64,000 nt of DNA from Rana temporaria (lineage: Eukaryota > Chordata > Amphibia > Anura > Ranidae): contig NC_053494.1 in assembly GCF_905171775.1 (NCBI RefSeq), positions 161,127,956-161,191,955 of the forward strand, given 5' to 3'. Positions 1 through 10,643 of the stretch are shown piece after piece. The notes beneath the pieces were generated by a model. It did no database searches. It was given only the letters and a program-made list of their open reading frames with translations, and had not been told where the DNA came from. How positions within the stretch are numbered: the first letter of the stretch is position 1; each line of letters begins with the position of its first letter. Both the position numbers and the translations under genes were made by a program.

Positions 1-1280
1 AATATTAATAGACTAGAAGCAAACTGGGCCTTTAATGTTAATACTTTCAGAGTGATTATAAACATAGTGATTGTCAACTGATTTGACAGCCTGTTTTCAA
101 GGGGGCAACTTTGGACCTCAAAACGTATTGGCTGCTTTTTGGATTGTCCATTTGGCAGTTGTGTGGCACTTCAATTCCATTTTTGAGAAATGATTTTAAG
201 AAGCAATGGGAAAGTCTATTGACATACACAGAAAACGGGATATGCTGCAGTTCAGTCACTTATACAGAGATTTAGATATACAGAAGTTCAGATACCGATA
301 CCCATAGACAGTGCTGGGTGTGCTTCAGGTCAGGTGGTTGAAGTTGATAACTATATAAGTAACAAATCAATAGCACATAACTGAACACTTGTGCAATCAA
401 GTATGATTCATTGCTACTACATGCTACAGGTATAGCTTACTCTACAGTGACCCATTTGTTATATCTGATTAGTGATCAATCATTACTACTGAAGATTAAT
501 CTCCAGTGATTTTTTGGTGTGAGCAGACTTACTGAAAGTTGCCCATGTAGTTCTATCCTAATCCAGTGGATCCAGTTATATTTCTGGCAAACAGTTGGAT
601 TTTGATGGATGGATGTGGTTTTCAGGTGGTTCAGAAGCTACTTACCTTATCTAAACCATTTCTGTTTTTATATTTACCTTTAAAAGAGTGTTGATTTAGT
701 GCTCAACACAGTTCTATTAACAGATAAAAATATTTAATGTCTACGCAGAGTGTTTAATCAGCCCATTGATCTAACACCTCTTTATTTTTCAGGAACAGGC
801 ATAAGATAAGAATAACCAACAATGGTGTTTGCTTATAAGGTAGTCACCTCCTAGGTCAAAAGGTAAGCTATTTGTGACCTGCAAGACACCGATATGCTTC
901 AAGGAACTGACCTCTGCTTACTCTGAGGAAGAAGGAATGTTAATCAATATCTACTCCGCCTAAGGTAGCAAGTGATGGGGAGAGTATGGCTTGCCAATCT
1001 GAAATCTGCATAGAAACAAAAAGTCCTGGAAAAAGCCTTTGCTATCCTGTGTATGGTATGGAATCTCCATGTGATACAGTAAAGGTGTGCTTTATTATAT
1101 TTTCATTATCGCTGTTAAAAACATACACCCTTTATTAGACATAGACTGATTTGCACTATCCACTGGATCTATATATGGCAGCCAATATAGTGATTGCTGC
1201 TGCATACAAGCAAAACATGTAAGAGATACAAGCTAATTGGACCGATTAAAGGTTGCTAGAAAGAGTGCGATTATAAACAT
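1..1280. other. Non-repetitive flank, no gene seen
   Basis: No open reading frame of convincing composition, no splice-bounded conserved peptide and no recognisable repeat is visible here. It lies 3' of the mtx2 transcription unit. Confidence 0.4.
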
Positions 1281-1514
1281 TTAAAGTGGAAGTAAACCCT
1301 CCTATTGTTTTCAGACAAGGGAGCTGCCATCCTGGCATCTGTTTAATCCTCAGCTGTCATGATGCTGCACATGTGATCAGTTATGACATCAGCCATTGGC
1401 TGGTTTAAAACTTTGGTTGAGGGCACAACCAATGTGACAGTTACATTCCCAGAAGTTGTCGGGAATGTAACTGTTTTTTAAAACGGTCAAATCAATGGGT
1501 TTACTTCTGTTTTA
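1281..1514. mobile_element. MITE with TTAAAGTGGAAGTAAACCC termini
   Basis: The left end TTAAAGTGGAAGTAAACCC is matched in reverse complement by the right end, which reads GGGTTTACTTCTGTTTTA. Inside, at about 1438-1475, is a perfect 14-bp stem (ACAGTTACATTCCC with its complement) around a short loop. There is no coding capacity. It belongs with the TTAA-bounded non-autonomous elements found through the window. Confidence 0.7.
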
Positions 1515-1721
1515 GAGGCCTGGAAGTGCCCATTACATTCCTTGTTAGACAATCTCTGCCAGTCGCACCCCTCTCCCTTCTGTGCAATTGCCAGTCCCTT
1601 CCTTCTCTCCACAAAAAATAGAACATTTATAATAGTTATATCTGCTAGTATACTGTCCTATTTTTGGTGTAATCTCTATCCAGGAAACATTCACCAATGT
1701 ACCTAAAATATACAGTATATA

Positions 1722-2415
1722 CAGTGCCTTGCGAAAGTATTCGGCCCCCTTGAACTTTGCGACCTTTTGCCACATTTCAGGCATCAAACATAAAGATATA
1801 AAACTATTTTTTTTTTGAAGAATCAACAAGTGGGACACAATCATGAAGTGCAACAAAATTTATTGGATATTTCAAACTTTTTTAACAAATAAAAAACTGA
1901 AAAATTGGGCGTGCAAAATTATTCAGCCCCCTTAAGTTAATACTTTGTAGCGCCACCTTTTGCTGCGATTACAGCTGTAAGTCGCTTGGGTTATGTCTCT
2001 ATCAGTTTTGCACATCGAGAGACTGAAATTTTTGCCCATTCCTCCTTGCAAAACAGCTCGAGCTCAGTGAGGTTGGATGGAGAGCGTTTGTGAACAGCAG
2101 TGTTCAGTTCTTTCCACAGATTCTCGATTGGATTCAGGTCTGGACTTTGACTTGGCCATTCTAACACCTGATATGTTTATTTGTGAACCATTCCATTGTA
2201 GATTTTGCTTTATGTTTTGGATCATTGTCTTGTTGGAAGACAAATCTCCATCCCAGTCTCAGGTCTTTTGCAGACTCCATCAGGTTTTCTTCCAGAATGG
2301 TCCTGTATTTGGCTCCATCCATCTTTCCATCAATTTTAACCGTCTTCCCTGTCCCTGCTGAAGAAAAGCAGGCCCAAACCATGATGCTGCCACCACTATG
2401 TTTGACATGTAGGGG
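1722..2415 (-). mobile_element. Tc1-like transposon remnant A (one end plus transposase C-terminal part)
   Basis: The element starts after a TA at 1720-1721 with CAGTGCCTTGCGAAAGTATT, a Tc1-type terminus. On the minus strand a transposase fragment is legible. It includes GGSIMVWACFSSAGTGK, the second catalytic Asp region FQQDNDPKHKAKS, and, after a one-base frameshift, WPSQSPDLNPIENLWKEL with the third catalytic acidic residue. The N-terminal half and the other inverted terminus are missing, because a CpG-rich repeat abuts at about 2415. The copy is dead. Confidence 0.9.
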
Positions 2416-2724
2416 CCTAGGGGGGCATGGCTGTAGGTGTGACGTCACTGATCGTCGTTCCCTATAACAGGGAACAGACGATCAGTGACACTGCCGCACA
2501 GAAGAACGGGGAAGGTGTGTTTACACACACACACACCTCTCCCCGTTCTTGAGCTCCTGTGACCCGATCGCAGGACACCGGCGGCAATCGAGTCTGCGGG
2601 TGCTTTTACTGAGCTTCGGACTGGGGCGCACGCGCGATCCACGGCTGGGCTCTTAAAGGCTCTAGTGCCCAGCCGTGCCATTCTGCTGACGTATATCGGC
2701 GTTAGGCGGTCCTTAAGTGGTTAA
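2416..2724. repeat. CpG-rich interspersed repeat ending in CCTTAAGTGGTTAA
   Basis: The right terminus reads GGCGGTCCTTAAGTGGTTAA, which I recognise as an end of an abundant ranid repeat. An internal inverted repeat lies around 2443-2490 (ACTGATCGTC with GACGATCAGT). A short CA tract is at about 2520-2541. The left end is lost at the junction with the Tc1 remnant. Confidence 0.6.
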
Positions 2725-2754
2725 AGGATTATAAACCAGTGGTTTGGCAGACCC

Positions 2755-3356
2755 CATGGGGTTTATTTACTAAAACTGGAGGGTAAAATCTGGTGCAGCT
2801 CTGCATAGAAACCAGTTTCCATTTTTTTTTGTTTTTTTTTAATCAAAGCTTAAAAGCGGTTGTATACCCGCTGTCATTTTTTTTTTAAACCTGAAAAGCA
2901 AAAGCCATAATAAGCTAGAATGCACCGCATACTAGCCGATTATGAAATACTTACCTTGGAACGAGGTGAGAGGAACTTACCTGGTCCACGCCGAGGGAGA
3001 TGTCATCTTTCCTCGGCGTGTCTTCCGGGTATCGGCGCTCCAGCGCTGTGATTGGCTGGAGCGACGATGTTGTCACTAATGCGCATGCGCGTGGGAGACT
3101 TCTCTCTGACAGCTGCCAGCCCTTTAGCCGAGGATCCCCGCTGCGCATGCGCCGCATTGTGGGGGGAATATCTCCTAAACTTTACAGGTATAGGAGATAT
3201 TCTTTATACCTACAGGTAAGCCTTATTATAGGCTTACCTGTAGGTTAAAGTGGTAGTACAGAGTTTACTACCACTTTAATTGAACAAGCTGATTGGCTAC
3301 CATGCAGTGCTGCAGCAGAATTTGCACTCTCTAGTTTTAATAAATTAACCCCACAT
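2755..3356. repeat. Palindromic MITE (ACTAAAACTGGAG type), split by an insertion
   Basis: The left part has GGTTTATTTACTAAAACTGG and the right part has CTAGTTTTAATAAATTAACC, its inverted counterpart. The two halves are separated by the TTAA element at 2850-3279, so this copy is older than that insertion. A fragment of the same family lies at 13278-13350. Confidence 0.7.
2850..3279. mobile_element. TTAA-bounded non-autonomous element nested in an older MITE
   Basis: The element starts TTAAAAGCGGTTG and ends CTACCACTTTAA, with TTAA at both outer edges (2850-2853 and 3276-3279). It is CpG-rich, with two GCGCATGCGC-like motifs and an inverted tract CTACAGGTAAGCC near the right end. The same interior recurs at 51825-52182. 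The TTAA target is what piggyBac-type transposition leaves, although no transposase is present. Confidence 0.7.
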
Positions 3357-3842
3357 GTCTATGTCATGTTACTGATCATACGCCTGGGCCACCTAAAGAA
3401 GCCCGGAGTACCTGTTTCTGCAGGAAAATAACTTCACGGCCTCTTTTTACAATTTAGAAGTTTAATGGAGCGGTTTTGAAAGGATAGCTGTTGGTTGGTA
3501 TTGAAGTACAGCTCTGGTTTTAAGGAAACCTGTCTATGAGAGAAAGGGTTGACTTTGCTGACCTCCTGAAAAATCGGGCAATGCAGCAAATGAAATCCAA
3601 ATGCCTTATCCTCAATGATGGATATTCAGCATGACAACCGTGCAAGTAGCATTTTCAGAAACAGGTGGAAACACCTGTACTTCTCTATAGCAGTTTTCTT
3701 TTAAAGTACAATTCCAGATAAATAAAACCAATCAGTGAACTGATAATGCTATCCAGCAAACAATGCAACTGTACAGAAAGTCCACTGGGTTTACCTTATA
3801 TCTCCAGAGAGCTCCGCTTACTTGAAGGAGGTGGATTTAGTA

Positions 3843-3975
3843 GATTGTAAGCTCTCATGAGCCCTTCTAACGATCTTGTCTTGAATTGTATTGTAACTGT
3901 ACTGTCCCCCTTTACTGTGTAAAGTACTGTGCAAACTGTTAGGTAATATAAAGCCTATATAATAATATTAATGAT
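3843..3975 (+). repeat. SINE/LINE-like 3' tail with AATA-rich end
   Basis: The sequence GTAGATTGTAAGCTCTCATG followed by a TGTAAAGTACTGTGCAAACT block and an AATAATATTAATGA tail matches the unit at 44369-44490. This arrangement is typical of a widespread amphibian retroposon tail. The flanks 3357-3842 and 3976-4231 show no gene. Confidence 0.55.
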
Positions 3976-4449
3976 AACAACAACCCTGAGCTGTAACTCT
4001 CTCTGCTTGATTTATCATCAATTATATTCAGAATTTCAAGGTAATTAGCAGCTGTGAGAAATGTCTGTTACTGACATTTTGATACATATGGCTATCTCAG
4101 TGCCAGAGATAGCAAGGAGTCTACAGTGGGTGTGTTTTGGAATGGCTCTCATGCATTACAAACAGGTGAGCAAAACAGGTTCTCAGATCAAATCAAAATA
4201 AGCAGCAGGGGTGACTGGTGCACTACAGCTACAGAGGATATAAAAAGTCTACACACCCCTGTTAGAATGTCAAGGTTTCTGTGATGTAAAAAAAAATAAA
4301 ACAAAGATAAATCATTTCAGAACTTTTTCCACCTTTAATGTGACCTATAAACTGTAAAACTCAGTTGAACAACAAACTGAAATCTTTTAGGTGGAGTGAA
4401 GTAAAAATAAAAAACTAATATATTATGGTTGCATAAGTGTGCACAACCT

Positions 4450-5333
4450 TTAACCTCCTTACAAGCGCACGCCGTCAAATGCTGGCGGGCGGAATCCCCT
4501 GTTGTTCTGACAGGACGTCATATGACGTCCTGTCATTAGCAAGGGGGCGCGCACCCGTCGCGTTACTGGGAACACACTGTGCGCGTGCCCGGCGGCCGCG
4601 ATTGCCCAGTAACTGAGCAGGGACGTGGAGCTCTGTGTGTAAACACAGAGCTCCACGTCCTTGTACATAGGGACACAGATCGGTCGCCTCCCCCAGTCAC
4701 CACCCTCCCCCCACACTTAGAACACCGACTAGGCTACACATTTAACCCCTTCCCCTAGTGGTTAACCCCTTCCCTGCCAGTCACATTTATACAGTAATCA
4801 ATGCATATTTATAGCACTGTTCACTGTATAAATGTGAATGGTCCCAAAAATGTGTCAAAAGTGTCCGATGTGTCCGCCATAATGTTGCCATTCCTAGTAA
4901 AAAATAAATAAAATAAAACAATCATAATTATGTCCCCCTATTTTGTAGGCAATATAACAAACCAGTCACTATACGGTTATTGCGATTTTATTTATTTTTT
5001 ACCAAAAATATGTAGAAGAATACGTATCGGCCTAAATGGAGATACATTTTTTTTTTTTTTTTTTAAATTGGATATTTATTATAGCAAAAAATATTGTTTT
5101 TTTTTTTCAAAATTGTCGCTCTTTTTTTGTTTATAGCGCAAAAACTAAAAACCGCACAGGCGATCAAATACCACCAAAAGAAAGCTCTATTTGTGGGAAA
5201 AAAAGGACGTCAATTTTGTTTGGGAGCCACGTCGCACGACCGCGCAATTGTCAGTTAAAGTGACGCAGTGCCGGAAGCTAACATTTAGTCTGGGCAGGAA
5301 GGGGGTGTATGTGCACAGTAGGCAATTGGTTAA
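4450..5333. mobile_element. TTAA-bounded long repeat inserted in Tc1-like B
   Basis: The element begins TTAACCTCCTTACAAGCGCA and ends GGCAATTGGTTAA, with TTAA at both edges. It contains an inverted CAGGACGTCATATGACGTCC palindrome, a second inverted pair (GGACGTGGAGCTCTGTG with its complement), and an AT-rich half with poly-T runs. A relative starts at 63333 and runs off the window. A CTCF-like core, AGCAAGGGGGCGCG, is at about 4539-4552. Confidence 0.75.
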
Positions 5334-5399
5334 AAATGAATACTTTGTTGAAGCGCGTTTTGATTTTATTACAGCACTCAGTTTTTGGGTAGAAGTCCA

Positions 5400-6370
5400 T
5401 CAGTATGGTACATATTGACAATCTTATTTGCACAAACACTCCAAATCTGAATTGAGAGGGCATCTCCTGTACACAGCCCTCTTCAGATCACCCCACAGAC
5501 TTTCAATAGCATTCAGGTCTGGGCTCTGGTTGGGTCATTCCAAAACGTTAATCTTCTTCTGGTGAAGCCATTCCTTTGTTGATTTGGATGTATACTTTGG
5601 GTCGTTGCCAGGCTGAAAGATAAAGTTCCTCTTCATGTTCAGCTTTCTAGCAGAAGCCTGAAGGTTTTGTGCTAATATTGACTGGTATGTGGAACTATTC
5701 ATAATTCCCCTTACCTGGACTAAGGCCCCTGTTCCAGCTGAAGAAAAACAGCCCCCAAGGCATGTTGCTGCCACCACCATGCTTCACTGTGGGTATGGCG
5801 TTCTTTTGGTAATGTGCAGTGTTGTTTTTGTGCCAAAAATATCTTTTAGAATTATGGCCAAAAAGTTAAACCTTGGTTTCATCAGACCATAACACATCTT
5901 CCCACAGGCTTTTGGGAGCCTTCAGATGCGTTTTTTCAAAATGTAGCCAGGCTTGGATGTTTTTCTTCGTAAGAAAAGGCTTCCCTCTTACCACTCTATG
6001 CCATAGCCCAGACATATGAAGAATACGGGAGATTGTTGTCACATGTATCACACAGCCAGTACTTACCAGATAGTCCTGCAGCTCCTTTAATGTTGCCATG
6101 TTGCTGCAGGCCTTTTGGCAGCCTCCCTGACCAGTTTTCTTCTAGTCTTTTTATCAATTTTGGAGGGACATCCAGTTCTTGGTAATGTCACTGTTGTGCC
6201 ATATTTTCTGCAATTGATGAGGACTGTCTTCGCTGTGTTCCATGGTATATCTCTAATGCCTTGGGAATTCTTTGGTACCTTTCTCCCGACTGATACCTTT
6301 TAACAATGAGATGCCTATGATGCTTTGCACGCTCTCTGCGGACTATGGTTTCTTCTGTAGGATGCGACTA
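5400..6370 (-). pseudogene. Broken Tc1-type transposase of element B
   Basis: This is the decayed DDE transposase of the surrounding Tc1-like element. Legible on the minus strand, in order, are: a helix-turn-helix segment (TTISRILHMSGLWHRVV, near 6040-6000), the first Asp motif VLWSDETKV (near 5880), GCFSSAGTGALVQVRG (near 5740), FQPGNDPKYTSKSTKEWL carrying the second Asp (near 5600), and NQSPDLNAIESLWGDL with the third acidic residue (near 5500). The Trp codon before PNQSPDL is a TGA stop. The normal FQQDNDPKHT is altered to FQPGNDPKYT, so Gln and Asp positions beside the catalytic Asp have changed. It is not functional. Confidence 0.88.
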
Positions 6371-6493
6371 AGAAAATGTCAGGAAAGACCTACTAGAAGA
6401 GCTGAACTGTATTTGGGGTAATCAGTGGCACTTTAAATGATGGCAGGTGTGTACCTGCTCCTATTTAACATGAGTTTAAATGTGATTGCTTAA

Positions 6494-6770
6494 GTTCAGG
6501 TTTACACTGAATGCGGGAATGAAATCGTGCAAGTTCAGCTGAACTTGCACAATTTCAGTCCCGACATGGGGGGGATTTCAGAGACATCTGTGCTGGTTGC
6601 TGCACAGATGTCAATGGAAATTGCACCTCCCAAATCGCCAAAAGTAGTACAGAAACTACTTTTGGGCATTGGAAAGTGCCGTTCCAGGCAATTGCCGCTG
6701 ATTTGGCATGCGCTTTGGAAATGTCAAAGCGCATGCCAAATCGCATCAAGGTGAACCAGTGCTCATTCTG
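6494..6770. mobile_element. Short repeat inserted in Tc1-like B
   Basis: This CpG-poor insertion begins near AGGTTTACACTGAATGCGGG and ends near GGTGAACCAGTGC. It contains the perfect palindrome GTGCAAGTTCAGCTGAACTT (continuing with GCAC) at about 6528-6551, and a second stem GGCATGCGCTTTGGA facing its complement at 6705-6740. The edges are approximate. Confidence 0.5.
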
Positions 6771-7084
6771 AACACATTTACATTCAAAGTTACAAGAGGG
6801 TGTGCACACTTACGTAACCACATTGTTTAATTTTTTTATTTTAACTCCCCCACCAAAGATTTCACGTTTTTTAATAGGGTTGTACAGTTTATAGGTCACA
6901 TCAAAAGGTAGAAAAAGTTCTGAAATTTTTATCTTTGTCTCATTTTTTATACATCACAGAAACCTGAAATTTGACAGGCGTGTGTAGACTTTTTATATCC
7001 ACTGTATGTCTAAAAGTGTATGCATATCAAGTTTTTTTTTTTTTTTCTTTTCTTTTTTGCAGAAAACAGTTTTGTGGAATGAAA

Positions 7085-7530
7085 TAAACAACTTCCAATG
7101 TACAAACATTTCAGTTTCGCATTTGAACATTTACATACCAAGGCTTGATTTTCACTTTTGGCTGAAGTATGTTATATTTTAGCAAGATCTGGATTGAGAG
7201 AGTTCCAACAAAGCCAAGATAGTTAAAAATTGCTTCCCAATGGAACATTGGGCCTTGAATTAGGGCAAAATGTGCTGGGAAAAATTTTGTTTTTCATTAG
7301 GATAGCCACAGGAAAAAAAATGTTAATGAGCGGTGAGTGTCTTTAGCATTTGATCACACAGAAATTTCAGCACACAGAGTATCTACAGCACTGTAATCAT
7401 TCTTTTCATGCCTACAGCAAAAGATAACTACCCTTTCACTTTGCATACTTCAGTAAATCATGAGCATGTTGGAAAAGATGGGTAAAATATGTATATTTGC
7501 AATGAGGACAAACTGCTAATCAAAAGCCAA
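7085..7530. other. Non-repetitive stretch, candidate conserved non-coding element
   Basis: No repeat termini, microsatellite or reading frame are visible. Composition is balanced, with long words such as GGGCCTTGAATTAGGGCAAA and several TAAT or AAAT cores, unlike the CpG-rich or palindromic transposons around it. Conservation itself cannot be seen from one genome, so this is only a candidate. Confidence 0.25.
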
Positions 7531-7552
7531 ATTAAACACAATTATTTAAAAT

Positions 7553-7987
7553 GAATCTAAACTCAAAATAAAAAAAAAAATACAATTATTGCAGCTTACC
7601 TGTCCTTAAATGTGGTGGCTGTTTTAGTTTTATTTTTTTAAGGCTTTCTTTCCCTTTATTTTCACCTGATATTCCTGTGAAGAACACACTCCCTGTCCCT
7701 GGGTAGCTACACTCACGTCTCCACTGCATCTATGGAGAGATCCATGGCTGTCACACAGGCTGAACTTCAAACAAGTCTTGCTTTTGTTCATCTCCATTGC
7801 ACATGGTGGATTGATGGGCTTAGCAAAAAAATAATAATAATAATCAGTATGTTTGTTTTCTGTTGAGTGACAAGGGCACTGCAGTTCTGTACTTGACGAA
7901 CATGTGTTTAGCCTAAAAGAGGAAAACGACCGCATCTTAGGACAGGTAAGCTGCAATACATTACATTTTTGGTTTTAAGTTTAGATA
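7553..7987. mobile_element. MITE with GAATCTAAACTCAAAA termini
   Basis: The outer ends TGAATCTAAACTCAAAA and TTTTAAGTTTAGAT are imperfect inverted repeats. An inner pair, GCAGCTTACCTGTCC (about 7591) and GGACAGGTAAGCTGC (about 7939), is perfect. There is no coding potential. Confidence 0.65.
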
Positions 7988-8081
7988 TACTAAATGAAAA
8001 GGAATAATTGTGGGATAGTGGCACACCAGCTATTACTGAGTAGCAGTATAGTTTCATTTTATTTCAAAACAAAAACATCTA

Positions 8082-8847
8082 CCGTATATACTCCAGTATA
8101 AGTCGAGTTTTTCAGCCCTTTTTTTTGGGCTGAAAATTACCCCCTCGGCTTATACTCGAGTCAGCATGTCAGAGTCCATTGCCGCCTGACCTCACTGTGC
8201 CCATTGCAGAATCCGATCTGTGTACCCAAGTCTGTGACATATTCAAACGGCGGCCGTGCAGTTTTAAAAACTTGCGCTCCTCCTTGTGCTATTCCGTGAT
8301 AGGCGGAACACTCGGTTTCCCAGCAAACACTGTGTTCAGCCTATCACGATCGCCCTCTTGTTCGTGATAGACGAGAGGGCGAACGTGATAGGTGGAACAC
8401 TGAACACAGTGTTTGCTGGGAAACAGAGTGTTCCGCCTATCACGGAATAGCACAAGGAGGAGCGTGAGTTTTTTAAACTGCACGGTCGCCGTCTGAATAT
8501 GTCACAGACTCGGGTACACAGATTGAATTCTGCAATGGGCACGGTAAGGTCAGGCTGCAAAGGTAACAGACCTGCCGGGGGAACCAACTGGATCCTGCCA
8601 TGGTAGAGTTGAAGAGCTGCAATGGGCACAGTGAGGTCAGGCTGCAAATTGGCACAGTGAGGTCAGGCTGCAAATGGGCACAGTGAAGCTGCAAATGGGC
8701 ATTGTTGACATTGTTTTCCCGGCTTACAGTAGCTGCTGCATTCTCACCCTCGGCTTATACTCGAGTCAATACGTTTTCCCATTTTTTTGTGGTAAAATTA
8801 GGTACCTCGGCTTATACTTGGGTCGGCTTATACTCGAGTATATACGG
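8082..8847. mobile_element. Mariner-type MITE with CCGTATATACTC termini and TA flanks
   Basis: The left end CCGTATATACTCCAGTATAA and the right end TTATACTCGAGTATATACGG are inverted, flanked by TA. CGGCTTATACTCGAGT recurs several times near both ends. The interior holds a long hairpin (8190-8542) and a short direct repeat of a CTGCAAATGGGCACAGTGAG unit at about 8590-8700. No transposase is present. Confidence 0.8.
8190..8542. repeat. Long hairpin inside the mariner-type MITE
   Basis: The left arm, about 8190-8355, is matched in reverse complement by about 8374-8542. Examples are CCGTGATAGGCGGAACACTC facing its complement, and CAGCAAACACTGTGTTC facing GAACACAGTGTTTGCTG. The loop is around CTTGTTCGTGATAGAC. 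Arms are about 165 bp with scattered mismatches. Confidence 0.85.
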
Positions 8848-9189
8848 TATATATTAACAATAATTGTGTTACTTCCAATACACTAATATCATATTTTCTT
8901 TGTTTCCAACACTTTGTAATGTTTAATGCTTCCTTTTGAACTTGCCCTTCATTTTGTTTTGAGCACTATGTAAGTTTATACATACATTAACAACTTACTG
9001 CTATAGTCTCTGGACTGTGCTTTAGCCCTGAAACACAATACCTCTGCATCTTCACTATACATTGAGGGTCCACTGATTAACATATATCACTAAGTTTGTG
9101 CAATTTTTCATATGACCTTGTCTTTTCAAAATTTCAACAGATCTCCTTACATTTGTTTGTATCCCACATTTTGATATATCTGTGATTTG

Positions 9190-9400
9190 CTTCCATTTTT
9201 TTATTTCAGTGGTGCAATATGTAGTATTCGTGAATCTCCTGAAAAAGACAGTGATTGGCGAAACATGTAGCGTGGAAGTAACTACATGTGTGAATCATAT
9301 TGAATGTTTCTTGGTGGATTTTTAAACTTGATCTTTTTAAAGTTTTATTGTATAGCCAATAAAAATTTGTATTTTTATCTATATAATGCGCGATTGTCCA
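9190..9400 (+). repeat. Retroposon-like tail (GAAACATGTAGCG type)
   Basis: The block CCTGAAAAAGACAGTGATTG, then GCGAAACATGTAGCGTGG and a TGTATAGCCAATAAAA end, resembles dispersed amphibian sequences with an A-rich 3' end. A related pattern is seen near 14130. The flanks 8849-9189 and 9401-9899 show nothing I can name. Confidence 0.4.
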
Positions 9401-9899
9401 GCCTTTGGTAACCCCTTCTCTGTAGATCTCCTTACTATACTATGTTTGCCTGCTATTTTGGGGTGTTTTTGGTAAATACATTTCTACAACGCATGCACAT
9501 TTTTCCCATGTTTCTTCTTTTTAAGACACAAGTACAGAAAAATACCTGTTGGTTGTTTGAGCTGACAATGTCGTCTCTGCTGCTCTGAAATTCAACCAGT
9601 ATTGGCATCCCTACTGAGTACTCCCCTGCCGGACTACAGAACAACCCTCACCCACTCATTTCATAGGTGGAAGGTATTCCTTAGTACACAGAAGTGGCAA
9701 CATTTTCAGCTCACTATAGGAAGTTAGAAGCTTACTGGATTTCTGGCAGGATCAACAGGTACCTTTCTGTACTTACAATGTGATAAAACACTAAAACACA
9801 AATGCATAGCACAGATGCACGAAATATATATTTATTTTATATTTGGCCCAGACATATGCATTAACCCAACAGATAGACCTCCCACAACACGCACACATT

Positions 9900-10430
9900 C
9901 CATCAGTATATGTTGAAATAGGAAGATACAGAAAAAAATAATCCAGTCTCTGCTGAGTCTCATCAAACGGGCATGTTTGGGTGATGGTTACCTAATGTGT
10001 GAGCCCATTTAGATTAAAGGGAGGAGGATGCTGGACAAAGCAGACCTGATGCAAACCTCTCCAATAGATGTCAAGGAATAGACACCAAATGGCTTTGTTT
10101 CAAAGGAAGTAGTGTAAGCAATAATAATACACATTTCTTATAGCAAAACTCAACAGGGAAAAAAGAGAAGTTGGTTACTTAACTGGATTAACTTTACACT
10201 CTCATCTTTGGAATGCTAATCTGTTACAGGGGATAATCACCTTGTAAACACACAGATTTTCTGAGATCATCCTTGTTAAACCCCCGAAAACAGTAGTTTA
10301 ACTAGCCCTACTGCATCATGTAACTAGCATTTGGGGACTGTGATCCCTGGAGTGTAATGCAAATGAGCTGTCCTTTGTTCTTCTGCTGTCAGGAATTAAA
10401 GCCACTGTTTGCTACATCTGTATAAGTCTT
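9900..10430. promoter_or_regulatory. Candidate conserved non-coding element with POU/SOX motifs
   Basis: This repeat-free stretch is just downstream of the mtx2 3' end. It holds an octamer ATGCAAAT (10357-10364) followed seven bases later by CCTTTGTTC, a SOX-type core (10372-10380), plus several TAAT-type cores. It sits where the HOXD 3' regulatory domain is expected. The motifs are seen; enhancer function is inference. Confidence 0.3.
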
Positions 10431-10492
10431 GGTCAGGGGCTTGGGGTAAGATCAAAAAGAAGGAAGTGTACTCTTCATTCAGTTGTCCTAAA

Positions 10493-10498
10493 TTTATT
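10493..10498 (-). terminator. mtx2: Poly(A) signal AATAAA, distal candidate for mtx2
   Basis: The plus strand reads TTTATT, so the minus strand reads AATAAA, about 146 bases after the mtx2 stop. It would give a 3' UTR of roughly 165 bases. Confidence 0.5.
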
Positions 10499-10589
10499 AT
10501 GATGCAGATACAGTCTGGTTCTAAGGGTGCTTTGTTTGCCATGTGAAGGGCCAGTCACTGTATGCACATAGTAAACTTTACAAAACATT

Positions 10590-10595
10590 TTTATT
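10590..10595 (-). terminator. mtx2: Poly(A) signal AATAAA, proximal candidate for mtx2
   Basis: The minus strand reads AATAAA about 49 bases after the mtx2 stop codon. A C-rich run on the plus strand (CCCCCCC at 10613-10619) lies between stop and signal. Either this or the distal signal could be used. Confidence 0.5.
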
Positions 10596-10643
10596 CTCAT
10601 TCCCATAACGTGCCCCCCCACAAAAAAAAACATAACAGAAACT

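Larger units (their letters stand above)
4232..7004 (-). mobile_element. Tc1-like transposon B, both inverted termini kept, TA flanks
   Basis: The left end (CAGAGGATATAAAAAGTCTA) and right end (TAGACTTTTTATATCCACTG) are inverted copies and sit between TA dinucleotides at 4230-4231 and 7005-7006. The inner terminal segments (for example GACCTATAAACTGTA) also match in inverse. The body runs on the minus strand and is interrupted by two later insertions, at 4450-5333 and about 6494-6770. Without these the element would be about 1.6 kb, normal for Tc1. Confidence 0.92.
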
